A stretch of DNA of 64,000 nucleotides from Spirochaetota bacterium (GTDB lineage: Bacteria > Spirochaetota > UBA4802 > UBA5550), in the NCBI GenBank assembly GCA_016933025.1, contig JAFGBT010000014.1, positions 91,285 to 155,284 of the forward strand. Direction: 5' to 3'. Positions 17,470 through 26,626 of this stretch are shown piece by piece. The notes under the pieces are model-generated. The model was not told the DNA's origin. It did no database searches and saw only the letters and a list, made by a program, of their open reading frames with translations. Position numbers and translations under genes: made by a program. The stretch's first letter is position 1. The number at the start of each line of letters is the position of its first letter.

Positions 17470-17802
17470 CTACTGCCTGGTGTATGTGATGCCGTCGAGC
17501 ACCATGACTATCCTGCCGCCGGCCGGTTTCGGTTTTTGCGTTATCTTCATGGTCGATTTGAAGGGGCCCATGCCGATGGTGAGCGAGTCACCGGCGATGG
17601 TCGTCCTGCCGCCGGTCACCGAAGTGCTTGATGTCTTCACATCGCCGCTGCCGTCAAAGTAAATGGTGACAAAGGTCCCGTCATCGGCGACCCACTTGCC
17701 CGCAAATACCTTCTGATCAGCGGTAAGGGGGATCTTCTTGCCGCAGCCGGTGAGGGCGGCAGCCACGATAAATGAAAGGATAAGTGTCGCTGCTTTTTTC
17801 AT
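17470..17802 (-). CDS. Small lipoprotein of unknown function
   Basis: A 110-residue protein with a textbook lipobox (AALTGC) after a short signal peptide, and an AGGAGGAAC ribosome site next to the ATG. The mature part (GKWVADDGTFVTIYFDGSGDVK, TSVTGGRTTIAGDSLTIG, KITQKP) looks like a small all-beta domain of the type that measures 'weight' of a structural fold in other spirochaetal lipoproteins, but I recognise no named family. Confidence 0.6.
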   Translation of the reverse strand: MKKAATLILSFIVAAALTGCGKKIPLTADQKVFAGKWVADDGTFVTIYFDGSGDVKTSSTSVTGGRTTIAGDSLTIGMGPFKSTMKITQKPKPAGGRIVMVLDGITYTRQ

Positions 17803-18006
17803 CAGTTCCTCCTTGATGAAATTGTTCTCAGGGACGGGTCCCCGATCGCGCCGAAGAGATGTCGGTATCCGGTAAGTGCCCGGGGCGTTTGCGCAATCGA
17901 CTCTACTCTATTTAATAGCGCTGTCAATGATTAATTATCTGCACGCGATCAGGATGCGCTATGTGCTATTATGCGTAAAAGCGCCCGTTTTATTCATGAT
18001 AATTTT

Positions 18007-18089
18007 TAACCAGCAGCGCAGATGAGATTGTTGTGGTCGATAATAATTCGACGGACATGGCAGAAGAGGTATGTATGGCTCAATCATAA
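18007..18089 (+). pseudogene. Fragment of a family 2 glycosyltransferase
   Basis: In the 307-base gap 17803-18109 a short + strand frame reads LTSSADEIVVVDNNSTDMAEEV and ends at TAA (18087-18089). VVVDNNSTD is the donor-binding loop of GT-A family 2 glycosyltransferases. There is no start, no upstream beta strand with the expected PxYNE, and no downstream DxD, so it reads as a remnant of a deleted gene. The rest of the gap shows nothing recognisable. Confidence 0.45.
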
Positions 18090-18109
18090 ATCCAACTATA
18101 TGGGTAACG

Positions 18110-18781
18110 CTACCACACGTATGGGATCAGCCTGTACCTCACCTGTTCCGCGTAGTCCGCGTATCCCTCCAGCTCGGCCTGGAGTGTTTTATCCTCAAGG
18201 GCTGTGCGTATTATCATTATGACGACTGAAAAGGCCGCGAGGATCAACCCGTAGAGAGAGCCGAGTACCAGCGGAAGCGTTATGGAAGAAATGTTGAAAC
18301 CGACATACCCGGGGTGCCGCACGAAGCGGTAGGGCCCGCCGGTCGCGACCGCGTGACCCTGTTCGGTCTGAAGGCGCACCATGGTTGAAAAAAACCTGTT
18401 CGACACCATTGCCCAGGTGGCGAGCAAAAACCCGAGCAGGAATAGTATCAGGCTTATGATATGTATGACAGCGGCCAGATCAGGGCTCCACATAAACCGG
18501 TAATCCAGGCCGGCGACAACATACACGCCCAGCATCGGGACGGCGCCCAGGGTGGTCAGCACCTTGTCCCATTTCTTGACGTTATCCTTTTTACGGCCGC
18601 GCTCCTCGATCACATCCCGGGGAAGTACGATGGAATTGACTATCAGCAGGCATATATATGCGCAGATCATTACCCATGCCCATAGCCATTTGACGGTTCC
18701 AGCCGATAAGAATAGCAAGCCAGATTGAACAATAAACCAGAAAAGGATCTGGGCGTAGCGTTTTGAGATGTTTTTGTTCAT
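18110..18781 (-). CDS. Isoprenylcysteine carboxyl methyltransferase (ICMT)-like membrane protein
   Basis: A 223-residue protein with about five membrane helices. The C-terminal half holds the ICMT/PEMT-like SAM-binding signature: GGPYRFVRHPGYVGF, then ALEDKTLQAELEGYADYAEQVRYRLIPYVW. The family methylates lipids, isoprenoid compounds or small hydrophobic substrates at the membrane; most bacterial members have no assigned substrate. It is an isolated gene, and its 3' end abuts the glycosyltransferase remnant. Confidence 0.85.
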   Translation of the reverse strand: MNKNISKRYAQILFWFIVQSGLLFLSAGTVKWLWAWVMICAYICLLIVNSIVLPRDVIEERGRKKDNVKKWDKVLTTLGAVPMLGVYVVAGLDYRFMWSPDLAAVIHIISLILFLLGFLLATWAMVSNRFFSTMVRLQTEQGHAVATGGPYRFVRHPGYVGFNISSITLPLVLGSLYGLILAAFSVVIMIIRTALEDKTLQAELEGYADYAEQVRYRLIPYVW

Positions 18782-19206
18782 GGTCGGGCCTCTGTGCTCT
18801 CTCTCAGCGAGGGCTATAGATTTATGCTTGTGAACGATGTAAACAACTACATTTAAATTTTACACGCCTGTCCAGATCTTTTTGCATATCAGGGCCCTGC
18901 CGGTGTGCCATACCTACTGTAGATAAGAGTTATTGTGTCACATCCAGAGGTACTGGTGCGGCCGTAATTTCCACCGATATTGATGCTTACATTATATCTA
19001 AATGATAATTATAGTTTTTAGAAGCCTCTTTTTTTATTATTCCATATGTATTCTGAATAATTTCACGCAATATTTATAAGAAATTCAATAATTTGTTTTG
19101 ATATACGTTTTTTAATATATATACTATATATTATACTAAAAATAAGCATAAAATATATATTAATTTTAAACTTGAATCTTTTATTATCATCCTGGAGGAG
19201 AAAATC
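18782..19206. other. AT-rich region upstream of the chemoreceptor gene
   Basis: 425 bases without a gene. The left part holds one copy of a decayed direct repeat (18853-18885). The right 200 bases are very AT-rich (runs such as TTTTTAATATATATAC), unlike the surrounding DNA, and must contain the chemoreceptor promoter, which cannot be picked out among many TATA-like hexamers. Confidence 0.5.
18853..18885 (+). repeat. Left direct repeat flanking the chemoreceptor gene
   Basis: 33 bases that match 20529-20561 at 27 positions; the best block is CCTGTCCAG..CTTTTTGC. Weaker similarity continues for about 20 bases. Together the two copies bracket 1.6 kb holding a single AT-rich gene. Confidence 0.55.
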
Positions 19207-20499
19207 ATGAATTTCATTTCAAAAAGATACATAGACCATGACTTTGTAATTCAAAAGAAATCGCTGTATCTCTTTATAATCCTTATTGTATCATTTGTCA
19301 TGCTAGTGGGAATGAGCACCGTGAATTTCATTGCCGGGGAGATAACTCCGGCACTTGCGCAGATTATAAGCGCTGTTGTAACATTATTATCTGTATTGTT
19401 TTTATTAAAGGGTAAATATAATATATCTGTACACGTATTTTTGGCAATATGTGTAGTTGCCATGACAGGCGCGGCTCTTCAGACACCCGGGGGCGGAGGT
19501 TTTTATTCTGTTATGGTTTTTTTTGCATATATGGTTTTAACCGCATTTTTATTTTCTACAAGGCTTGTGGCCACATTGATAACTGTATTTTTTATTGGTG
19601 TTCAGGTCGCCTATTATTTTAAATCTTACAGTGAAGGAACTGACCTGAATTATCTGAATAAAGCCATAGGAGCGGCAATACCTGCACTTATATTTATTTA
19701 TGTAATCACTCTTTTGATTGTAAACACTCTTAACAGTGCCAATGCTAAAATGAGAAATGTCTTAAAAGAACTTAATGAGCTCGTACATCAATTATCAGCC
19801 TCTTCTGAAAATATGAAAGCAACCTCTGCAAGTCTAAGCGAAAGCTCAAATGAACAGGCCTCAAGCGTTGAAGAGATATCCTCTTCAATGGAGGAGATGG
19901 GATCAACAATCATGCAGAACGCTTCTAATGCGAAAAATACGGATGAAATTGCCAGGAAGACATCTCAGCAGGCAGAGAAAGGGGGGAGAGCTGTTCAGGG
20001 CACAGTTGAGGCAATGAAAAAAATTACTGAAAAAACCAAACTCATTGAAGATATTGCAGCAAAGACTAACATGCTGTCCCTGAATGCCTCAATAGAAGCC
20101 GCCCGGGCGCAGGAGCACGGCAAGGGATTCGCGGTTGTGGCAAGCGAAGTGCGTAAACTTGCTGAAAGCAGTCAGGTACTGGCCAAGGAGATAAGCATGC
20201 TTTCTGGGGAGAGCGTAAAAATATCAGAGGAAGCGGGTAAGATAATAGAGGAGATTGTGCCTGATATTAAAAAGACCGCTGATCTTGTGCAGGATATTGC
20301 TATGGCTTCCGGAGAACAGAACAGCGGCGTTCAGCAGATCAATGACGGATTAAACCAGCTTACAATGACGACCCAGCAAAACGCCGCGTCTTCAGAAGAA
20401 CTCGCATCAGCTGCCAGTGAACTAAATGAAAATATTGACAGGGTCAGAAACTTAATGAACACTATTGAACAGGATCAGGAAATTGCAGATTCCGCTTGA
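19207..20499 (+). CDS. Methyl-accepting chemotaxis protein with membrane-embedded sensor domain
   Basis: A 430-residue chemoreceptor with a GGAGGAG ribosome site. Residues 20-180 form about six membrane helices with almost no periplasmic loop and no HAMP domain, so sensing is probably within the membrane. Residues 190-425 are the cytoplasmic coiled coil with the conserved hairpin ([41 protein letters not shown], residues about 280-320, in two parts), which binds CheA/CheW. Its DNA and codon use are richer in A/T than neighbours, and decayed direct repeats flank it, which hints at acquisition by transfer. No other che genes are in the window. Confidence 0.92.
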   Translation: MNFISKRYIDHDFVIQKKSLYLFIILIVSFVMLVGMSTVNFIAGEITPALAQIISAVVTLLSVLFLLKGKYNISVHVFLAICVVAMTGAALQTPGGGGFYSVMVFFAYMVLTAFLFSTRLVATLITVFFIGVQVAYYFKSYSEGTDLNYLNKAIGAAIPALIFIYVITLLIVNTLNSANAKMRNVLKELNELVHQLSASSENMKATSASLSESSNEQASSVEEISSSMEEMGSTIMQNASNAKNTDEIARKTSQQAEKGGRAVQGTVEAMKKITEKTKLIEDIAAKTNMLSLNASIEAARAQEHGKGFAVVASEVRKLAESSQVLAKEISMLSGESVKISEEAGKIIEEIVPDIKKTADLVQDIAMASGEQNSGVQQINDGLNQLTMTTQQNAASSEELASAASELNENIDRVRNLMNTIEQDQEIADSA

Positions 20500-20528
20500 T
20501 TGGAATTTGTGAGATTTATAATTTATCG

Positions 20529-20561
20529 TTAAATTTAAACCCCCTGTCCAGCACTTTTTGC
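20529..20561 (+). repeat. Right direct repeat flanking the chemoreceptor gene
   Basis: Partner of 18853-18885 in the same orientation, starting 30 bases after the chemoreceptor stop. The rest of the gap to 20659 shows no gene. Confidence 0.55.
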
Positions 20562-20659
20562 TTGCCAGAGATCTCACGATGGGCTCGACCAGATTCCTAC
20601 AAGGCACATTCCATCTTCTGAACCGGGCTGGTTGGTGTAGAAAATTCTTGGATAATTAA

Positions 20660-21691
20660 CTATTTCCCGTGCGGCAGCAGAATGACTTTAATCGAATCTG
20701 ACGCTTCCGCCACGAGTTTGAATCCCTTGCCGGCCTCGTCGAGTGGGAGCCGGTGGGTAATCATGTCCTCGACAGGCACGCGCCCGGCGTGGATGAGATC
20801 GATGGCGACCATCAGGTCCGCCGGGCTACCGCCGTACGAGGGCAGGAGCGTGATGCCGTTGCGCCAGAAGTCGTTGATCGGGACCGGCAGGTTGACGCCG
20901 GGCTGGGTCGGCGCGAAGCAGAGGATCGTGCCGCCGCGGTCGACCGACTGGAGGGCCTGCTCGAAGGCCGGCAGGGCTCCCGCGCACACGATCGCCAGGT
21001 CGGCGAGCCTGCCGTCATTGAGCTCCTTTACCTTTGCGGGTACGTTTTCGCTTGCGTTGATTGCGGCGTCTGCCCCGAATTTTTTCGCCGCATCAAGGCG
21101 GTGTTTGTTGATGTCGGTCGCCAGTATGCGTCCGGCACCCAGGGCCTTGGCGAGCGCTATGTGAAGCAGACCTGACATGCCGCTTCCCAGCACGAGGACG
21201 CTCTGGCCGGGAAGGAGCCGGGCGACCCTCTGGCCCCGCACCACGCAGGCGAGGGGCTCGATAAAGGTCCCCTGATCGAAAGACATTTCATCCGGGAGAA
21301 CAAACACGCCCCGGTCGACGTTGAGCTCGGGCACGCGGAGGTATTCGGCGAACCCGCCCGGGAAAAAGTTCGTGGTGTGCAGGGTCTCGCAGGCGGTGTG
21401 GTTGCCGGTCAGGCAGTAGCGGCAGGTGTTGCATGGTATGTGATGAGACACGAACACGCGGTCGCCGACCTTGTACTGTTTAACATGCTCGCCGGTCTTC
21501 ACAACCTCACCGGCAATCTCGTGGCCGAGAACAATGGGCGCCTTCTTGATCCGGTACCACTCCATCACGTCGCTGCCGCAGATGCCGCTCGACATGACCT
21601 TGACCAGCATCTCCCCTGGGCCGATTTCGGGGACCGCCATCTCCTCGATCCTGACGTCCCGGTTGTTGTAGTACATTGCAACGCGCATCAT
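20660..21691 (-). CDS. Zinc-dependent medium-chain alcohol/polyol dehydrogenase
   Basis: NAD(P)-linked oxidation of an alcohol or sugar. The MDR pattern is complete: catalytic zinc ligands in SGICGSDV and GHEIAGEVVK, a structural-zinc lobe CNTCRYCLTGNHTAC, and Rossmann loop VLGSGMSGLLHIALAKALGAGRI in two parts. A GTG six bases upstream is an alternative start. It lies eight bases downstream of the LsrF-like aldolase gene on the same strand, so the pair probably forms an operon acting on a phosphorylated or plain sugar alcohol; the exact substrate is unknown. Confidence 0.9.
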   Translation of the reverse strand: MMRVAMYYNNRDVRIEEMAVPEIGPGEMLVKVMSSGICGSDVMEWYRIKKAPIVLGHEIAGEVVKTGEHVKQYKVGDRVFVSHHIPCNTCRYCLTGNHTACETLHTTNFFPGGFAEYLRVPELNVDRGVFVLPDEMSFDQGTFIEPLACVVRGQRVARLLPGQSVLVLGSGMSGLLHIALAKALGAGRILATDINKHRLDAAKKFGADAAINASENVPAKVKELNDGRLADLAIVCAGALPAFEQALQSVDRGGTILCFAPTQPGVNLPVPINDFWRNGITLLPSYGGSPADLMVAIDLIHAGRVPVEDMITHRLPLDEAGKGFKLVAEASDSIKVILLPHGK

Positions 21692-21699
21692 ACTCACGT

Positions 21700-22596
21700 C
21701 TACTTGCAGCGCGCCTTCATGGCGTTAAAGATTTCCTGCGCTTCCTTCGGAGTCGCCTTCTTGTGGATCACCGCGTTGAGGGCCTTGGCCATGGCGACGG
21801 GGTAGGGGTTCTGCCACACGTTCCTCCCGAGGTTGACGCCGATGGCGCCCTTTTGCATGCCGTCATGCACGAAGTTGAAGACCTCGAGCTCGGTTTCGCA
21901 CTGGGGCCCGCCGGCCATCACCACCGGTACCGGACAGCCGTTCGTTACCCTGTCGAAGTTCTCGCACCAGTAGGTTTTGACCACCTTGGCGCCAAGCTCG
22001 GCGGTGATGCGGCAGCAGAGGCTCAGGTAGCGGGCGTCCCGCTTCTCCAGCTCCTTGCCGACCGCGGTGACGGCCATGACCGGTATGCCGTACTGCTCGC
22101 ACTCGTTCACGAGGGCGCTCAGGTTGCCCAGGCTATCCTTCTCGTAATCCGTGCCGATGAAGACCGATACGCCGACAGCGCACACGTTCAGGCGGATAAT
22201 GTCGTCGATTGATGTTGTTATGATTTCGTTAGCGAGGTCCTTGCCGACCACGCTGGTCCCTCCTGATACCCTCAGGATGACCGGCATCTGGCTGTCAGGG
22301 TCGATGCTGCTCCTGAGCACGCCGCGGGTCACGAAGAGGGCGTCGCAGTAGTCGAGAAGGTCGGCGACCGTGTCGCCGGGCCGCTCCAGGCAGCGCGTCG
22401 GCCCCTGGAAGTAGCCGTGGTCGATCGGCATGAAAAAGCAGTGCCCGTCCTTTCCGATGAGACGGGAGAGGCGGTTCCGCATTCCCCAGTCCATGTGCTC
22501 CGATCCCTTTATGTGTTTGCCCTTCCCGCTCCGCTGTCGCTTCGGCGCCATTTCGGATACGTCCCTGGCTTCTTGAATTGCTCCTGCGTCCGGCAT
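21700..22596 (-). CDS. LsrF-like class I aldolase/thiolase (DeoC/FbaB superfamily)
   Basis: A 298-residue TIM-barrel aldolase close in pattern to LsrF, the enzyme that transfers an acetyl group from the phosphorylated AI-2 product to CoA. Shared phrases: MDWGMRNRLSRLIG, IDHGYFQGPTRCLERP, TRGVLRSSI, IIRLNVCAVGVSVFIG, AVTAVGKELEKRDARYLSLCCRITAELGAKVVKTY in two parts, CPVPVVMAGG, and GVNLGRNVWQ. The Lys in AKVVKTY is the expected Schiff-base residue. None of the lsr transporter, kinase or regulator genes is nearby, so a role in another ketose-phosphate pathway with the adjoining dehydrogenase is equally possible. Confidence 0.8.
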   Translation of the reverse strand: MPDAGAIQEARDVSEMAPKRQRSGKGKHIKGSEHMDWGMRNRLSRLIGKDGHCFFMPIDHGYFQGPTRCLERPGDTVADLLDYCDALFVTRGVLRSSIDPDSQMPVILRVSGGTSVVGKDLANEIITTSIDDIIRLNVCAVGVSVFIGTDYEKDSLGNLSALVNECEQYGIPVMAVTAVGKELEKRDARYLSLCCRITAELGAKVVKTYWCENFDRVTNGCPVPVVMAGGPQCETELEVFNFVHDGMQKGAIGVNLGRNVWQNPYPVAMAKALNAVIHKKATPKEAQEIFNAMKARCK

Positions 22597-22641
22597 AGTC
22601 GTGCCTCCTCTTGAAACAAAAATTGGAAATATCAGCTAAAG

Positions 22642-22851
22642 TTATTCGGGTCTGATAATGAGATAGCCCTTGTCTATCAGCCAGTGATGGAACTGGTAGG
22701 TCGTGTACCTGCACGCGCCGGTGCAGGTTTTCCTGACCTTATCGTACTCATCGCTCCCCTCTTTCAGGCCGTTCAGCTCAAGCTGGACAGGGCACTTAAC
22801 GTCTTTACAGAATTCTCGCCGCTTGTATTCCACGTAACCTAAGGGTATCAT
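22642..22851 (-). CDS. Small cysteine-containing conserved protein, 69 residues
   Basis: The start at 22851 (MIPLGYVEYKRREFC) gives a compact protein with four Cys in two pairs (FCKDVKC and KTCTGAC) around an acidic linker, then CRYTTYQFHHWLIDKGYLI. The spacing suggests a small metal or Fe-S site. The frame extends upstream to 22959 with a less conserved-looking, unstructured lead. It is 45 bases upstream of the LsrF-like gene on the same strand and may belong to that operon. No function can be assigned. Confidence 0.6.
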   Translation of the reverse strand: MIPLGYVEYKRREFCKDVKCPVQLELNGLKEGSDEYDKVRKTCTGACRYTTYQFHHWLIDKGYLIIRPE

Positions 22852-23081
22852 TATATGCCGCTCTTTTTTGTATGATGGGGATCCGTGAAAACGGCCGCCC
22901 GGTGAGGGGCCTGCGTCACGGTGGTTATGGTAATAAATGACCATCCGGTTTTTTGTCAAGGATGTTTTATGGCCGGTACTACAGTCTTATCAGATGGCAG
23001 TGAAATATGCTTGTCAAATCATGAATCGCGTTCCATAGTTGGGCCCTGTCAGCGTGTTTGGTGATATCCCGGAGGTGGGCC

Positions 23082-23723
23082 ATGTCAGTTTATCGCGACG
23101 TCCTAATCGTCACCGACGTGCAGAAAGATTTCTGCCCCGGCGGGCCCCTTGCCGTAAAGGACGGCAACGCGGTCGTGCCGGTAATCAATAAGATCCTGAA
23201 AATGGAACAGTTTGACCGGGTGGTGGGCACACAGGACTGGCACCCCCGCGACCAGGTCTCATTCGCGTCGAACAACGCGGAGAAATATCCCTTCGAGCAG
23301 ATTGTGATCGGGGAAATTACACAGACCCTCTGGCCTGACCACTGCGTCGCGGGCACGGACGGGGCGAAGTTCCATCCGGACCTCAACACTGACATGTTCG
23401 ACCTTATCATCCGCAAGGGGACCAATCCCTCCGTCGACTCTTACTCCGCCTTTCTCGAAAACGACAAGAAGATGAAGACCGGCCTCGACGGCTATCTCAA
23501 CTCGGTCGGTGCGGACCGTGTATACCTGTGCGGCCTGGCGACCGATTATTGCGTGTACTACAGCGCGATGGACGCGGCCGGATTCGGCTTCAAGACATAT
23601 GTCATCATTGATGCATGCAGGGGTATCGACGTTCCCAAGGGCAACATTGACCGGTGCATCGCCGAGATGAAAAAGAAAGGGATAGAGATAATCACAACCG
23701 AAAAACTAAAAGACCGCCGATGA
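23082..23723 (+). CDS. pncA: Nicotinamidase
   Basis: Hydrolyses nicotinamide to nicotinate for NAD salvage. The ATG at 23082 has a GGAGGTG site seven bases upstream; an in-frame upstream codon at 23058 is weaker. The catalytic triad is visible: Asp in IVTDVQKDFCPGG, Lys in LIIRKGTNPSVDSYSAF, and Cys in GLATDYCVYYSAMDA, with the metal-binding TQDWHPRDQVSF. Length (213) is normal. Its stop overlaps the start of pncB by four bases, so the two steps are coupled. Confidence 0.93.
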   Translation: MSVYRDVLIVTDVQKDFCPGGPLAVKDGNAVVPVINKILKMEQFDRVVGTQDWHPRDQVSFASNNAEKYPFEQIVIGEITQTLWPDHCVAGTDGAKFHPDLNTDMFDLIIRKGTNPSVDSYSAFLENDKKMKTGLDGYLNSVGADRVYLCGLATDYCVYYSAMDAAGFGFKTYVIIDACRGIDVPKGNIDRCIAEMKKKGIEIITTEKLKDRR

Positions 23724-25171
23724 ACATATCGCTCCTCACGGACTTTTACGAGCTCACCATGATGCAGGGGTATTTCTTCTACTGCCCGGATGAGGAAGGC
23801 GTGTTTGAGATGTTTTTCCGACGCCAGCCCTTTGAGGGGGGATACGCGATATTCGCCGGTCTCTGGCCGCTGCTTGATGCTCTCGGCGGGCTGAAATTCA
23901 CCGCCGATGATATTGCCTATCTTGAATCGCTTAACGCCTTTAAAAATGAATTCCTCGAGTACTTGAAGGATTTTTCTTTCAGGGGTGATGTATACAGCGT
24001 ACCCGAGGGGACGGCCGTGTTTCCCAACGAGCCGTTGGTACGGGTCCACGGCAGCCTGATGGAAGCGCAGCTCGTCGAAAGCATGCTGCTCAACTTTATC
24101 AACTTCCAGTCAATCATCGCCACCAAGACGGCGCGGATCGCTGCGGTCGCCGGCGACAGGCCGGTGATGGAGTTCGGCCTGCGGCGCGCGCAGGGTGTTG
24201 ACGGCGCTCTGTCGGCCGCGCGCGCCGCGTTTATCGGCGGCGCCGGGTCGACGTCGAACACCATGGCCGGCAAGCTCTATGGCATACCGGTGAGCGGGAC
24301 CATGGCGCACAGCTGGGTGATGAATTTTTCCTCCGAGCTGGAGGCCTTTGAGAAATACACCGAGATATATCCGGACCGGTGCGTCCTTTTGGTCGATACC
24401 TTCGACACCCTGAAGTCCGGCATCCCGAATGCCATCGTCGTGTTCAGCGAACTCAGAAAAAAGAATCCGCCACTCATGGCGGTGAGAATTGACAGCGGCG
24501 ACCTTGAATACCTGAGCAAGAAGGCGCGGAAAATGCTCGACGGCGCCGGTCTTCCCGATGTGAAGATATTCGTATCAAGCGACCTGGACGAATGGATCAT
24601 GCGCCAGCTCATCCAGAGCGGCGCGCCCATCGACGCATGGGGGGTCGGCACGCGGATGATCACCGGGTGGAACGACCCGGCCCTCACCGGCGTCTACAAG
24701 ATCGTTGCGAAGAAGGGGGACGGCGGGTTCGAGCCGCGCATTAAGATATCGAACCAGGCGGAGAAGATCACCAATCCGGGCGTTAAGAATGTGATGCGGT
24801 TTTACGACGGCAAGGGGGTGATGCTGGCTGACCTCATCCACCTTGAGGAGGAGGCCGAGGATTTACGGAAGCTCGTCGACCGGCGGAAGCCGATCCGGTT
24901 CAACCACCCGGCGACCGATTACGCGAAGTTCACCCTTTTTGAATACGGTTCAGCGAATACTTTGATCGAGCCGGTGATGATGCAGGGAGAAATCATGAAG
25001 GAAAGGCCGACTCTTCAAGAGATACGCGAGTACCGCCAGCGGCAGGTTGATTTGCTCGATGCGACGTTCAAGCGGCTCCTCAATCCGCACATTTACAAGA
25101 TAAGCCTTTCGGACGCCCTGAAAGGCATGAAATCAGGCATGATACGAAGCATCAGGGATACTAATGCCTGA
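23720..25171 (+). CDS. pncB: Nicotinate phosphoribosyltransferase
   Basis: Joins nicotinate and PRPP to make nicotinate mononucleotide. The start at 23720 (MNISLLTDFYELTMMQGYF) is the standard family N-terminus, and the ATG overlaps the pncA stop as ATGA. Other marks: FEMFFRRQPFEGGYAIFAGL, the ligand loop GLRRAQGVDGALSAARAAFIGG, GTMAHSWVM with the phosphorylatable His, RIDSGDL, and SSDLDEW. 483 residues, full length. With pncA it forms a complete two-step salvage operon. Confidence 0.95.
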   Translation: MNISLLTDFYELTMMQGYFFYCPDEEGVFEMFFRRQPFEGGYAIFAGLWPLLDALGGLKFTADDIAYLESLNAFKNEFLEYLKDFSFRGDVYSVPEGTAVFPNEPLVRVHGSLMEAQLVESMLLNFINFQSIIATKTARIAAVAGDRPVMEFGLRRAQGVDGALSAARAAFIGGAGSTSNTMAGKLYGIPVSGTMAHSWVMNFSSELEAFEKYTEIYPDRCVLLVDTFDTLKSGIPNAIVVFSELRKKNPPLMAVRIDSGDLEYLSKKARKMLDGAGLPDVKIFVSSDLDEWIMRQLIQSGAPIDAWGVGTRMITGWNDPALTGVYKIVAKKGDGGFEPRIKISNQAEKITNPGVKNVMRFYDGKGVMLADLIHLEEEAEDLRKLVDRRKPIRFNHPATDYAKFTLFEYGSANTLIEPVMMQGEIMKERPTLQEIREYRQRQVDLLDATFKRLLNPHIYKISLSDALKGMKSGMIRSIRDTNA

Positions 25172-25178
25172 ATAGTAA

Positions 25179-26474
25179 TCATGCCCTGTACAATCCCGGG
25201 TCGTAGCCGTCCTTCCCGTTGTACTTTTCCGACTGCTGCTTGGCGTAGCCCATGTATGCAAGCTCGTTCACATCAAGGCCCGCCGATTTGAGGGCGGCAA
25301 CGACGTCCTCCATGCGGGGAGGACAGCCGGTCACCTCGACCGGTTCCTTGATGTTGGGGTTGCCTTTGTTCGCCTTGATGATGCAGTTCCCCAGCATGAT
25401 GGTTTTATCGTAATCGGGGCGGGCCTGCATTTTCTTGCCGTTGAGCACCTCCACTTTTGGAAGGGGCTGGCCTTTGTGGGCGGAGAGTACAAGGATATTG
25501 GACATGTTGGCCAGCGGCGAGCACCCCGAACACAGGGTGTCGTCATATTTCGGGAGCGCCGGGCCGGTCACACCCATCTTCGCGAAGATGCCCGGGCCGG
25601 TGTTTTCGTCCGTCCAGGCCCAGTCCCATTTCAAGGGTTTGACGTGATCGTCCAGTTTTTCTCCCCGCACTTCGTACCCGGACAGGCTGAGCGGTTTATC
25701 GTGGCGTTTCGCATAGTGGGTGAAGTGCGCGATGTCCCCCGGCTCATACCCGATTGTTTTAGCGGCGACGAGGTCCGCGCCGAGCGGGTCAGTCGACGCG
25801 ACGATCACGTCCTTGCGGTAGGCGTTCCCGTAGTGGAGCGCTCCCTTTTCCAACGCGTAGATGCCGTCGACGATGGTAAGCGCGGGTTTCACGAAATCGG
25901 CAATAAAGGAGAAGCAGTATTCCAGCTCTAGTTCCGCGTGGTGGCAGAGTTTTTTTGACGCGGTCTTGAGGCATCCCTTCAGGTTTTTCAGACCCAGCGA
26001 AACTTTTGTCTGGCCGTGCGTCTTGAGGACCGGGAGGTTGATGAAGAAGTCCGTGTCGACGGCCTCTTTCGCGATGTGGAGCTTGAGGGTGTCATGGAAG
26101 GCGAAGCTCTTCGACTTGCTTTCATTGAAGTCGACGAGTTCAACGCCGTATTTCTTCGCGAGCGCCGTATATCCCAGGCCCTCGAAGGCGGCGCCGGTTC
26201 CCACGCCTTTCTTGATCTCGACGGATCCTTCACCGATCGTTATATTTTCGACGCCCCGTTCTTTCAGAATGATGATTAGGTCTTCGACCAGACGCGTGGT
26301 GGTATAGACACCGTACGGAGGAATGGGGAAGAGATCGTCCCAGCCGACCAGGTTGGGCTTGATGAGGACCTTCATTCCCGGCGAGAGTTTTTCAAGCCCG
26401 CCGCAGAGGTCAAGGGTTTTCCTGAGCGAATCGGGGCTTGAGGTATATTTTACCAGAGCTATCGCAATGTTCAT
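25179..26474 (-). CDS. DUF362 protein with C-terminal Cys-rich domain
   Basis: A 431-residue cytoplasmic protein. The DUF362 part (residues 1-290) shows MKVLIKPNLVGWDD, NITIGEGSVEIKKG, FINLPVLKTHGQTKVSLGLKNLKG, TIVDGIYALEKG and ASTDPLGADLVAAKTIGYEP. The last 130 residues carry LCSGCSPL, GNC and VTGCPPRMEDV; that CxxC plus GNC plus GCPPR set resembles the Fe-S ligands of hydrogenase-small-subunit/NuoB-like proteins, so a cluster is likely. The function of DUF362 is unknown. It diverges from the FadR-type regulator, whose operator is in the shared 232-base gap. Confidence 0.8.
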   Translation of the reverse strand: MNIAIALVKYTSSPDSLRKTLDLCGGLEKLSPGMKVLIKPNLVGWDDLFPIPPYGVYTTTRLVEDLIIILKERGVENITIGEGSVEIKKGVGTGAAFEGLGYTALAKKYGVELVDFNESKSKSFAFHDTLKLHIAKEAVDTDFFINLPVLKTHGQTKVSLGLKNLKGCLKTASKKLCHHAELELEYCFSFIADFVKPALTIVDGIYALEKGALHYGNAYRKDVIVASTDPLGADLVAAKTIGYEPGDIAHFTHYAKRHDKPLSLSGYEVRGEKLDDHVKPLKWDWAWTDENTGPGIFAKMGVTGPALPKYDDTLCSGCSPLANMSNILVLSAHKGQPLPKVEVLNGKKMQARPDYDKTIMLGNCIIKANKGNPNIKEPVEVTGCPPRMEDVVAALKSAGLDVNELAYMGYAKQQSEKYNGKDGYDPGLYRA

Positions 26475-26559
26475 TATTCAGTTCCTTTCTTTTAAGTCTG
26501 CATCCAATGCGGTCGTCATTATTGTACCAACCTGATTATATACAAGAAGAATTTTAGCC

Positions 26560-26592
26560 TGTCATTGCGAGCCTATTGAAGCGATCCAGAAA
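26560..26592 (+). repeat. Short copy of dispersed repeat family B
   Basis: CCTGTCATTGCGAGC...GCGATCCAG, the widespread TCATTGCGAG-type intergenic element; related to longer copies at 29140-29256 and 50940-51100. Confidence 0.4.
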
Positions 26593-26626
26593 AAATCGAG
26601 TATTAATAAAATTATACGATATTCAC

